Of a DNA stretch of 64,000 bases, positions 30,766-38,036 are shown in pieces. How positions within the stretch are numbered: the stretch's first letter is position 1; each line of letters opens with the position of its first letter. The translations under genes and the position numbers were made by a program. The notes below the pieces were generated by a model, which was not told the DNA's origin, ran no database searches, and saw only the letters and a program-made list of their open reading frames with translations. Source of the stretch: an uncultured Solobacterium sp. (GTDB taxonomy: Bacteria; Bacillota_I; Bacilli_A; Erysipelotrichales; Erysipelotrichaceae); contig URYK01000006.1 in the NCBI GenBank assembly GCA_900552125.1, forward strand, positions 1 through 64,000, read 5' to 3'.

Positions 30766-30810
30766 CTCTGAATGAGATTGCGAGATTGGATGTGATATAT
30801 AATGTGATTT

Positions 30811-31050
30811 TTGAACGAGAAAAGTGATATCGAAAAAATCCTTATATAATAGGAAGAAAGTTAGTTGTGGAAGTGATTTTCGAATAAGTGTGTGATCAAT
30901 TTTTGAGGTTTGAGACGTGATTTTTGGCTTAAAATGGGGGTTTTTACGATATGGGGTACGATAAAGGGTTGGAAAGGAGAAAAGTGTAATTTTTGGCTTA
31001 AAATGGGGATATTTTGAGGATTAGGATTGAATGGTGATTTTTGGTGTTTT
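30811..31050 (+). repeat. Spaced GTGATTTTTGG repeats
   Basis: GTGATTTTTG occurs at about 30811, 30917 and 31031, with a variant GTAATTTTTGG near 30985. Two copies extend to TTTTTGGCTTAAAATGGGG (near 30920 and 30987). The stretch is G-rich on the plus strand, unlike the DNA that follows, and has no gene. Confidence 0.6.
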
Positions 31051-31139
31051 GGAGACTGGTGGAGATGAGTGGAGAAGAATTTTGGATGTGAAATTTTTGA
31101 GTTGGTGTGTAGATTGATCAGCTAGTGAGTCCTGGCAAA

Positions 31140-32240
31140 CTGCGAACACCCGTTCGAGTTTTAAGTACCCCCTACCTTTATTTATAGTGAAAGTATAAAT
31201 TTCTATACTAAAAAAACCCGTAAAAATGGGAAAAGTACGGGAAAATTTAGTAAAATAAAATATTCTAATAGATATAAAAATTTTTTCATGGTCTACACTG
31301 AAAAAGAACGGCTTTTTATTTTAGCGATACCTAAATGAAAATTTTCTTTCATTGGAAATTAATTTTAAGGTTCTGTACACTGGACTGGTCGGAAATAACA
31401 AAAAATATTATTTTATCGAGCCACTTTTTATTTTTATATTATTATAACTGATATAAAATGGGAACAGTCACCACTTTATAGACAAAATACAACAAATAAT
31501 AAACACAATCCACCACTTTACATCACAACGAACCGAAAAACTATCATTCATTCACCACTTGCTGTCAATTCGATAGATAATAGCTAAAAAATAATATACT
31601 GTAATACACTAATTAATATACAGTATGATAACATACACTACATACTAAACAATACTACACTACCACATAAAAATACACTTTTTCAGATCTGCGCTCAATC
31701 CATAGTCTAACATACACTAATACATTAACAATACAACCATAAATATTAATCAATAACTAACATTAATCTATCTCAATCAGTTCCCAACTTGTCCGCCCAG
31801 CCAATCAACCTATCACAACACACGACTACACTATCAACTATACAACATATACCATACAATATACAATAATACTATAATACCATATAATAATATGCTATAA
31901 CATATACATCATATATATCATATACATATATCAATATACTAACATCATACAATATTATCTATATTCTTACTATTATAACAATAATACATGTTATACATAT
32001 AACTATATAAATATATACTATAACTATCTATCCAGTGCGCTAACAACTTTATTTTTGCATTATATAGAAGAAACACGTTCAATTTAATCATATAATAAAA
32101 TAATAATCAATTAACTATCTTGATAAATATAATAATCCATATATCTGTACAAATTGCACAAAAACTATAGCTGTAAATTGTGCATATTTCACAAAGATAA
32201 TAAAAGTTGCGAAAACGACTTGCAAAAGTTACGAAAAAGG
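31140..32240. other. Gene-free, G-poor AT-rich stretch
   Basis: No coding gene is seen. From about 31450 to 32030 the plus strand is nearly free of G but rich in C (runs such as CACTACATACTAAACAATAC). An inverted repeat ATACTGTA / TACAGTAT lies near 31597-31630. Just before the next RNA, TTGCAA (about 32220) and TATAGC (about 32247) could be promoter parts. Candidate origin or regulatory region; no direct proof. Confidence 0.5.
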
Positions 32241-32244
32241 TTTA

Positions 32245-32800
32245 AGGTATAGCTATCCCGAACGGGTTACGGGTTTTCATTTGAACCGCCGTTTTGGATA
32301 TGGTCTCATTCGACCGAGATACTAGCATGAATAACTATTTAATGTGGGTAGTTCCCACGGGTGATAAAATCATCGTCGAGCCGAAACGGTAGGTACTCCG
32401 CTGAAAAGTACAAACGTATCCTAGCACGTTAGGAAGTAATAGCAACGTGTTCACCTGTTAGAAGTTGACAGGGGGTTGATAACAAACCAGAAAGAAAGTT
32501 ATCAGTCAAGTTGCACTATAGCAGAACAGGTATCTAATCACCATACGAAAGCGTATTAAGGTCACAACGATATAGTGACAACCAAGTGGACACACTCGTA
32601 AGAGTGATAGAATGAATACTGCTAATAAAAGTTAGCAAGTTCGTTCGATACAAGTCAGAAAGCGGTTAGTGAAGATACTAACCTTGGTGCAAGGGTACGC
32701 ACAACCAAATTAAGAACGGGTATACAGGATTGTTTAGTTGTTGCGAATATGTGGGCTACATAATCGCATTACATAAATATAACAAACAATAAATATTAAT
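32245..32800 (+). ncRNA. Large ornate structured RNA, ROOL/GOLLD-like candidate
   Basis: About 550 nt without a usable open frame but full of short perfect stems: GTGGG..CCCAC (32345), CCTA..TAGG (32418), CCTGT..ACAGG (32455), ATACG..CGTAT (32543), GTCAC..GTGAC (32561), CACTC..GAGTG (32592), TGCTAA..TTAGCA (32619), GGTTAGT..ACTAACC (32665) and TGCGA..TCGCA (32738). GC content is higher than in the flanks. ROOL and GOLLD are giant phage RNAs of 500-800 nt that tend to lie beside tRNAs; here a tRNA-like element follows at 32965. Membership in either family is an inference; function of both families is unknown. Confidence 0.65.
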
Positions 32801-32964
32801 TACAGGTTTGATTATATCATTCATGCAACAGCGTTGCAATAACAACTAGATGATTCTTTTCTATGGCGGTTTGTATGTATGCGCCATGTAAAAATATAAG
32901 AAAGCCGTTAATATACGAAAAAGACTGGCACATATAAGTATCCAGCAAAACTGGTGAAGATTTT

Positions 32965-33052
32965 AGCTGTATTACGACAGGCGTAGTCTACCCTTTTCCA
33001 GGGGCAGTGGCTTAACCACTCCTAAGAATCAGTTCGAATCTGATTACAGCTA
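32965..33052 (+). tRNA. tRNA-like element with unclear anticodon
   Basis: AGCTGTA (32965-32971) pairs with TACAGCT (33045-33051), and the T arm ATCAG-TTCGAAT-CTGAT is perfect. Total length of 88 nt and an AGTGG/CCACT hairpin suggest a class II tRNA with long variable arm. The anticodon arm is poor: CCC-TTTTCCA-GGG has only three good pairs and an odd base after the triplet. It may be a degraded phage tRNA or a tRNA mimic linked to the upstream RNA. Confidence 0.5.
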
Positions 33053-33125
33053 TCGGGATTAATCCCACAACTTTAAAAATAAAAATATTCGCACCCATGC
33101 GATAAATGGGAGAAAGAGGTACGTT

Positions 33126-33935
33126 ATGTTAAACGCTGAAAAATTTAATTCAATCAGAACAAACTGCTTAAAGGACAAATCATTCTCAATTTATGACTAT
33201 GTTAAAACTTTAGTTCGTCACACTGAGATGAATAAAGCACTTGACAAACTTTCTGACGCTAAACAGGCACTGGAAGAGGCCCACGCTGGCGTTGATTATC
33301 TGACGATTGATGCCGAGACAGCACGGCAGACACTTAAAGAAGATACTGACGATTTTATTAAAAATCGTAAAGAATATTTTGACCTTAAAGAAGAATGTGA
33401 AAAGAATTGTATCCCAATTGAACGGGTTACAAGTCTGCACCAGACAGATAAAGTGCACATTGTTTTAATGGCACATACTGTATATTCAGGATGTCTCCTG
33501 TCTGAAACTTTGTTTGATCCGGAACAGGGTGGCACTGATTTTAGCAGTAGCATTGATTACTATTTCAAAAAAGCTACTGTCAATGCTGAATTAAAGAATA
33601 AGCTCTGTTTAGTTTTCAAACTTATTCTAGGTGAAGACGGGGATTATTTCTATGGTATTAAACCTAAAAAATCCGACTTTGAAAAGTCTGATATTATCCA
33701 CTTTCTGTCACGATTCTCTGCCCGTGCGAGAAAAAATAAAATTACGTCAAAAAAGGATAAAACTGTCACATGGTCAGATTTTAAGTATAGAACAAAGACT
33801 GACCGTGAGACCCAGAGACGTGCTTTTACAGAATTTTGCGCAGTAGTTCTGGACAACGCTGATAAACACATTGTTGTCAAACCAGAAGAAGAAAATACCG
33901 ACAAAAAAGCCGAGAAGAAAACATCAACAAAATAA
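33126..33935 (+). CDS. Phage protein of unknown function beside the large RNA
   Basis: A 269-residue, highly charged protein. Residues about 35-110 form a coiled coil (MNKALDKLSDAKQALEEAH..), followed by a mixed region (KVHIVLMAHTVYSGCLLSETLFDPEQGG) and a Lys-rich C terminus. The start has AGAGG and is the first gene after the ornate RNA and tRNA-like element; a second tRNA-like fold begins at its stop codon. Base composition is richer in C than in neighbouring genes. No family recognised. A role in handling the adjacent RNA is possible but unproven. Confidence 0.65.
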   Translation: MLNAEKFNSIRTNCLKDKSFSIYDYVKTLVRHTEMNKALDKLSDAKQALEEAHAGVDYLTIDAETARQTLKEDTDDFIKNRKEYFDLKEECEKNCIPIERVTSLHQTDKVHIVLMAHTVYSGCLLSETLFDPEQGGTDFSSSIDYYFKKATVNAELKNKLCLVFKLILGEDGDYFYGIKPKKSDFEKSDIIHFLSRFSARARKNKITSKKDKTVTWSDFKYRTKTDRETQRRAFTEFCAVVLDNADKHIVVKPEEENTDKKAEKKTSTK

Positions 33936-33975
33936 GGTGAACGGTTCAATGGGCGGTTCGACTCCGCCCACACCT
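33935..33975 (+). other. T-arm/acceptor minihelix resembling a tRNA 3' half
   Basis: GGGCGG-TTCGACT-CCGCCC is a perfect T arm with the canonical TTCGA loop. AGGTG (33935-33939) pairs with CACCT (33971-33975). It overlaps the stop codon of the preceding gene. There is no D or anticodon arm, so it is a tRNA remnant or a tRNA-like signal. Confidence 0.5.
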
Positions 33976-34041
33976 ATTAAACAATGACACTACAATTATG
34001 TCATTTAATATATTAATAAATATAATGTTGGAGGTATCAAT

Positions 34042-34536
34042 ATGAGTAAAAAGTATAATCACAACCATGCACCTAAATTCTACGTGCGCATAGTTCCTAG
34101 AAACGCAGAACCAGTAATTTTCCCGGATAACTTTAAAGTATTCCCAGGCTCTATCTATGGACGTTTTGAAGAGAACGGAAAGAGCATTTTCTGGGTATGT
34201 GACAATTATCATTTCACCCGTGACAAAATGCAAATTCACATTTTCAATGGCAAATACTGGAAAAATGAAATCATAAACGCAAATCATCCATGCTATAAGT
34301 GGGTCGTTGTGTCTTTACAAAAGCTTGGCTACATTCCTAAAGTACAAAGAGAAACTATAACTTTCGAGAATTGCCAGCAACTTATGAAGGCAAATGCACG
34401 TCATAAAAAGGGAAGTGGTTCACGGATAAATACGAATCAAATTAACAATCCTTTGCGTTGGCGTGAAGTAACAGAACTGGGGCATTGGGTTGGAAGACCG
34501 GCTTCAGTTGTAGCAAATAGCATAGGCAAAATGTAA
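34042..34536 (+). CDS. Phage protein of unknown function
   Basis: A 164-residue basic protein (KFYVRIVPRNAEPVIFPDNFKVFPGS.., C-terminal KKGSGSRINTNQINNPLRWREVTELGHWVGRPASV). GGAGG lies before the ATG. The basic C-terminal tail may bind nucleic acid. No recognised domain. It begins the plus-strand run of small early genes. Confidence 0.6.
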   Translation: MSKKYNHNHAPKFYVRIVPRNAEPVIFPDNFKVFPGSIYGRFEENGKSIFWVCDNYHFTRDKMQIHIFNGKYWKNEIINANHPCYKWVVVSLQKLGYIPKVQRETITFENCQQLMKANARHKKGSGSRINTNQINNPLRWREVTELGHWVGRPASVVANSIGKM

Positions 34537-34575
34537 AATACAAATGGACATTTTAATTAAAGGAGGAAAATAAAA

Positions 34576-35022
34576 ATGAAGAAAAAAATGGAAATTATTA
34601 TTCTTACAGTAGCATGTATTATTATTGGAATAGGATGTGAATATGTAATGATGTCACATCTTACAAACCAGTCTGCAAAGGCAACTGTAAAAGAAATTAA
34701 AAAGGTAAACGAAAAAGCCGTAGCAGAGTCACACGACCCAAATAATTGGTGGTGTGATTACTGTAATTCAGATATCACAATTGTAGACTGGAATGTTAGT
34801 GGTAATGAGATGGCATTTCAGTTATCAGATGGCACGGAACTTTATGCCACAAAAGAGAAATCTGTTTATGCTCCGAAGTTTAAGAGTTTCGTAGCCTTTG
34901 ACGAAATCCAAAATATATCAAAGGCAGACGACGGAACAATTACCATCGAAACTACAGACGGAAATTCATATACTGTAAATCCGTCTGTAAAGGCAACTGA
35001 GCAGGGAACTCAGGTAAAATAA
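34576..35022 (+). CDS. Membrane-anchored phage protein
   Basis: A 148-residue protein with an N-terminal hydrophobic anchor (MKKKMEIIILTVACIIIGIGCEYVMM) and an outward-facing beta-rich domain (MAFQLSDGTELYATKEKSVYAPKFKSFVAFDEIQ). No lipobox at the expected place, so a signal anchor is more likely than a lipoprotein. AGGAGG precedes the start. Position among early genes suggests a surface or superinfection-exclusion role; this is a guess from topology. Confidence 0.6.
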   Translation: MKKKMEIIILTVACIIIGIGCEYVMMSHLTNQSAKATVKEIKKVNEKAVAESHDPNNWWCDYCNSDITIVDWNVSGNEMAFQLSDGTELYATKEKSVYAPKFKSFVAFDEIQNISKADDGTITIETTDGNSYTVNPSVKATEQGTQVK

Positions 35023-35120
35023 ATCCCAAACGCAAATCATTCCTATGTACTATAGAGCAATATAATATATATTATTGTATAGTGCATAGGAATGTACTAG
35101 AAAGGAGGTGGCTGAACTCC

Positions 35121-35384
35121 GTGCAAAAAATCAGCGAATGGTCTACCAAACGCAGAATAGAATCATTAAGGCAAATGGATAGAATGTTGTCTGAAATGGA
35201 AGTAGGATCTCGTTATACTATTTGGCAATCTTATGGCGGTGGACTAAAGGCAAATGCAGAAGAAACAAATGCAAATTGGAAACGAATAGCAGAAGATGAT
35301 GAACTCTATCAAAACGCAATCTTTTGTTATATGGTGTGCACTCTGGAAAAGTATACACTTTCCGGTTTTGAAAATGCAAAGTAA
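35121..35384 (+). CDS. Small phage protein of unknown function
   Basis: An 87-residue protein starting at GTG 35121, 12 nt after AAGGAGGTGG. It is helical and charged (KRRIESLRQMDRMLSEMEVGSRYTIWQSYGGG). A longer frame with an upstream ATG at 35082 would read through the ribosome site and is rejected. No family recognised. Confidence 0.55.
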   Translation: MQKISEWSTKRRIESLRQMDRMLSEMEVGSRYTIWQSYGGGLKANAEETNANWKRIAEDDELYQNAIFCYMVCTLEKYTLSGFENAK

Positions 35385-35466
35385 TTCTGCAAATTGGGCA
35401 AGGGAAGTCTTGCCCTTTCAATTGAAAAACACAAATCTATATGCTAAAATTGGAGGTGATAAAACT

Positions 35467-35766
35467 ATGGAGGCATATAAGATGAAAGTTGATTATAATA
35501 AACTGTTTGAAAAAATAAAGGCAGAAGGAATGACACAAGCTGTTTTCAAAAAAAATGCAAACATTAATTCTTCAACGTTGAATAAACTGTTACACAATGG
35601 AAACGTTACAACGGAGATAATCTGTCGTATCTGTGATTATTTCCAGTGTTTACCGGAAGAAATCATGGAATGGATTCCGGATGCAGATTACGAAGATAAA
35701 CAAAAGGCAAAGGCAGAAGTTCAGGCACAGATCGATGAACTTCAGGAGCAGTTAAAAAAACTGTAG
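35467..35766 (+). CDS. Cro/C1-type (XRE) transcriptional regulator
   Basis: A 99-residue regulator with a helix-turn-helix (MTQAVFKKNANINSSTLNKLLHNGNVTTEIICRICDYFQCLPEEIMEWIPD) and a short C-terminal coiled coil. The compact form resembles YozG-like XRE proteins. The ATG at 35467 has GGAGGTG ahead. It is followed 14 nt later by a second XRE gene with the same EWIPD ending of the DNA-binding domain, so the pair looks like a tandem duplication. Confidence 0.85.
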   Translation: MEAYKMKVDYNKLFEKIKAEGMTQAVFKKNANINSSTLNKLLHNGNVTTEIICRICDYFQCLPEEIMEWIPDADYEDKQKAKAEVQAQIDELQEQLKKL

Positions 35767-35780
35767 AAAGGCAAATATGA

Positions 35781-36083
35781 ATGATAGTATATTATAAATT
35801 GGATAGCCTTTTAGAAGAAAGGCATATTACAAAGAAAAAACTCGGAGAAGAAACTGGACTTAGCACAAATATTATTTCTAAAATCTCAAAGAACGAGGGA
35901 TTTAAAACGGAAACTATAAATCGGTTGTGCGAATTTTTAAAAGTTCAGCCAGGGGATATTATGGAGTGGATCCCGGATAAAGAGTATACAAAATCATACG
36001 AAAAAAAAATGGAAATAAACAATCAAATTCAAGCTTTGCAGGCACAGTTAGAACAGCTTGAGAAAGAGAAAGCGAATCTATAA
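35781..36083 (+). CDS. Second Cro/C1-type (XRE) regulator, paralogous to its neighbour
   Basis: A 100-residue protein: ITKKKLGEETGLSTNIISKISKNEGFKTETINRLCEFLKVQPGDIMEWIPDKEY, then a coiled coil. It shares domain order and the IMEWIPD motif with the upstream gene. The start codon is ATG at 35781 with AAAGG upstream, itself part of an AAAGGCAAA word. Two related small regulators in tandem may act as a heteromeric or antagonistic pair. Confidence 0.85.
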   Translation: MIVYYKLDSLLEERHITKKKLGEETGLSTNIISKISKNEGFKTETINRLCEFLKVQPGDIMEWIPDKEYTKSYEKKMEINNQIQALQAQLEQLEKEKANL

Positions 36084-36109
36084 GGCGAATACAGAAAGGA
36101 GTACACACC

Positions 36110-36298
36110 ATGTCAGAAAACAGAATCCAACTCGATCACATGCCATATGATCGGGAATTTGAAACTCCAAATGGAAACGAACTCTGCCATGCGACTGGCT
36201 ATGCAGTTCAGTTCGATGAAGAGAAAACTCCAATTGGATTACCTTTATTCTGGAATGAATTTGAGGATTCAGAAGGAAATCTATATTACGGGAATTAG
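36110..36298 (+). CDS. Small phage protein of unknown function
   Basis: A 62-residue protein (MSENRIQLDHMPYDREFETPNGNELCHATGYAVQFDEEKTPIGLPLFWNEFED). AAAGGAG precedes the ATG. It may be a compact beta protein; no motif recognised. Confidence 0.5.
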   Translation: MSENRIQLDHMPYDREFETPNGNELCHATGYAVQFDEEKTPIGLPLFWNEFEDSEGNLYYGN

Positions 36299-36573
36299 AA
36301 ATAATTAACCAACAGAGCACCCAACAAAGAAAGGCAAATTGTTAGGTGCTATTTTTATACCCAAAATTAAAATGCATAGTACAAAAGACAGAAGGCAAAT
36401 AAAACCTCCTGTCTTTTTTAGTGTGCATTAATATTTGCTCGGCTAAATGCACACTTACAATACATTCAACACGCAACGCAACTATTACAGTAACGGGTTG
36501 TACATAAATCTTAACAGATGCCCGTACAAAAGGCAAGTCTGTTCGTACAAGGCAGACTTCCGGAGGAGTAAAA

Positions 36574-36714
36574 ATGACAAGGGAAAGAGAAATGGAGATC
36601 AGAAGACGAAAAAAGACAGAAGACAGAAAGGCAGAACTCGGTGCGGGATTCGGTATGTTATGTGCCGAATTGTTCATCTACGGAATGATTTTTCTGAAAA
36701 TATTCATTCTGTAA
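36574..36714 (+). CDS. Tiny membrane protein
   Basis: A 46-residue protein with a charged start (MTREREMEIRRRKKTEDRKAE) and a hydrophobic C-terminal helix (FGMLCAELFIYGMIFLKIFIL). CGGAGGAG lies six bases before the ATG, which makes translation likely despite the size. Confidence 0.6.
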   Translation: MTREREMEIRRRKKTEDRKAELGAGFGMLCAELFIYGMIFLKIFIL

Positions 36715-36753
36715 GTTTGCGAATAAGGCAAAGCAAAAAAGGAGGGTGCTTAA

Positions 36754-36933
36754 ATGAGACGTTGGGAGATAGAACTTCGCATTCTTGCAGATGATTTCTG
36801 TGTAGAATATAAAGTTACGGAAAATGCCATTAAAAAGGCAAAAGAAGTAAAAGTACCAAAGTCACGGAAAGAGCCAACTTTCCGGTATGAATATGGCAGA
36901 CGGTTGTTAATGCCATATATCCTGACAGTGTAA
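36754..36933 (+). CDS. Small phage protein of unknown function
   Basis: A 59-residue protein (MRRWEIELRILADDFCVEYKVTENAIKKAKEVKVPKSRKE..). AAAGGAGGG precedes the ATG. Basic and helical; may bind nucleic acid. No family recognised. Confidence 0.55.
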   Translation: MRRWEIELRILADDFCVEYKVTENAIKKAKEVKVPKSRKEPTFRYEYGRRLLMPYILTV

Positions 36934-36964
36934 GATAAAATCAAAAAGAAAAGAGGTAGATGAA

Positions 36965-37204
36965 ATGAGAAAAGAAAGAGTATTTGACATTGGAAACGCA
37001 AAGGCAGAATTGTTTGAGTTTTTCTGTATGACAAGCGAAATTACTATCACAGAAGTAGAGGTATTTGATACATTCACACGGTATCATTTTTTAGCAAATG
37101 ACATTGATCTGATGGATGCTACAAACTTCTGTGAACAGTATATCAAAAAGCAGCCGGAACGGAAACAGGAAATATCATGGGTTATTGTTCTAATATGTGT
37201 ATAA
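36965..37204 (+). CDS. Small phage protein of unknown function
   Basis: A 79-residue protein (MRKERVFDIGNAKAELFEFFCMTSEITITEVEVFDTFTRYHFLANDIDLMDATNFCEQY..) with AGAGG before the start. It ends directly before the promoter of the toxin-antitoxin pair. Confidence 0.5.
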   Translation: MRKERVFDIGNAKAELFEFFCMTSEITITEVEVFDTFTRYHFLANDIDLMDATNFCEQYIKKQPERKQEISWVIVLICV

Positions 37205-37209
37205 CTATC

Positions 37210-37239
37210 TTGACAAAAACAACTTATAAGTTGTATAAT
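37210..37239 (+). promoter_or_regulatory. Promoter with 16-bp palindromic operator for the HigBA-type pair
   Basis: TTGACA (37210-37215), 18-nt spacer, TATAAT (37234-37239). A perfect palindrome ACAACTTATAAGTTGT (37219-37234) fills the spacer. It lies 30 nt before the toxin gene. The layout suggests autorepression by the antitoxin. Confidence 0.85.
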
Positions 37240-37268
37240 CATGTTGTAAAACAAAGGAGGAAACGCAA

Positions 37269-37607
37269 ATGATACTACATGATTATGAAAGCAGTTCAGG
37301 GAGAAATCTTATAACCGATTACATTGATGGGCTGACTGAAGATGAAACAATTGATGGTTATTCTGTAAGAGAATATATGGAAAACGGAGAGTTTGAAAAG
37401 ATATTTTACAAAAGATGGAAAAAGAAAATATATGAAGTGTATTTTTACAAACACAATCGTATATTTTATATAATACCAGATGGAGAAAATATATATTGTA
37501 TCCACGCTTGCAGAAAACAGAAGAATAAAACGGAAAAGAAAGACTCCAAAATAGTAATCAAACGTGCAAAAGAGTTAGAAAATCTATTGGGGAAGAAGTT
37601 CGTTTAG
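37269..37607 (+). CDS. higB: HigB/RelE-superfamily toxin (Gp49-like)
   Basis: The 112-residue protein has the compact RelE-like fold signature of Gp49/HigB toxins: FYKRWKKKIYEVYFYKHNRIFYIIPDGENIYCIHACRKQKNKTEKKDSKIVIKRAKELEN. Such toxins cut mRNA on the ribosome. It is the first gene of a two-gene unit with the antitoxin 15 nt downstream, the reverse order typical of higBA. AGGAGG precedes the ATG. Confidence 0.85.
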   Translation: MILHDYESSSGRNLITDYIDGLTEDETIDGYSVREYMENGEFEKIFYKRWKKKIYEVYFYKHNRIFYIIPDGENIYCIHACRKQKNKTEKKDSKIVIKRAKELENLLGKKFV

Positions 37608-37622
37608 AAAGGAGAATGCCAT

Positions 37623-37922
37623 ATGCCATTTGTAGAAGTAAATGTAAAAAGACAAATTGAAGAAAAAAGGCAAAACGATCCAGAGTTTAGAAAGGCATGG
37701 GATGATTCCCGTGCTGAGTATAAATTAATTGGTGAAATGATTTCTTTAAGAAAGAAAGAAAAAATAACACAAAAAGAATTAGCACGGATAACAGGCAATT
37801 CACAGCAAGTAATATCACGGATTGAGACAATGCAAAATGTTCCAACTTTAAAAGTATTTAACAATATATTAAATGCTTTAGGTTATGAATTGCGCATTGA
37901 GAAAAAGAAAGCAAACTTATAG
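37623..37922 (+). CDS. higA: HigA-type XRE antitoxin
   Basis: A 99-residue protein with helix-turn-helix (SLRKKEKITQKELARITGNSQQVISRIETMQNVPTLKVFNNILNALGYELRIE). The N-terminal part (QNDPEFRKAWDDSRAEYKLI) is the usual toxin-contact region of this family. It should neutralise the upstream toxin and bind the palindrome at 37219-37234. A terminator follows. Confidence 0.88.
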   Translation: MPFVEVNVKRQIEEKRQNDPEFRKAWDDSRAEYKLIGEMISLRKKEKITQKELARITGNSQQVISRIETMQNVPTLKVFNNILNALGYELRIEKKKANL

Positions 37923-37945
37923 AAAATAATGTAGTATCATATCTA

Positions 37946-37981
37946 ATAACACCTTACAAATAAGTAGGGTGTTATTTTTAT
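37946..37981 (+). terminator. Terminator after the toxin-antitoxin pair
   Basis: ATAACACCTTAC pairs with GTAGGGTGTTAT, followed by TTTTTA. Confidence 0.88.
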
Positions 37982-38036
37982 GTAAAAAATAAAAGGCAAA
38001 ACAAATACATTTTAATAGGAAGAAAGAGGTATAAAA

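Larger units (their letters stand above)
28387..30769. repeat. Dispersed motif TTATATATTCTCT (plus-strand form)
   Basis: Near-identical copies lie at 28388, 29456, 30177 and 30757, with two more outside this span at 26961 and 27132. The copies at 26961 and 29456 share the longer form TTATYTATTCTCTATCCAT. They sit at gene edges, junctions or inside the intron. Function is unknown. Confidence 0.5.

Noticed and set aside
30299..30775. Plus-strand open frames in the 30.3-30.8 kb region
   Set aside because: They are shadows of a decayed minus-strand gene, without ribosome sites.
32964..33052. Suppressor tRNA for stop-codon recoding
   Set aside because: Triplets CTA and TTA can be found in the element, but neither sits in a proper seven-base anticodon loop; phage genes here use ordinary stops.
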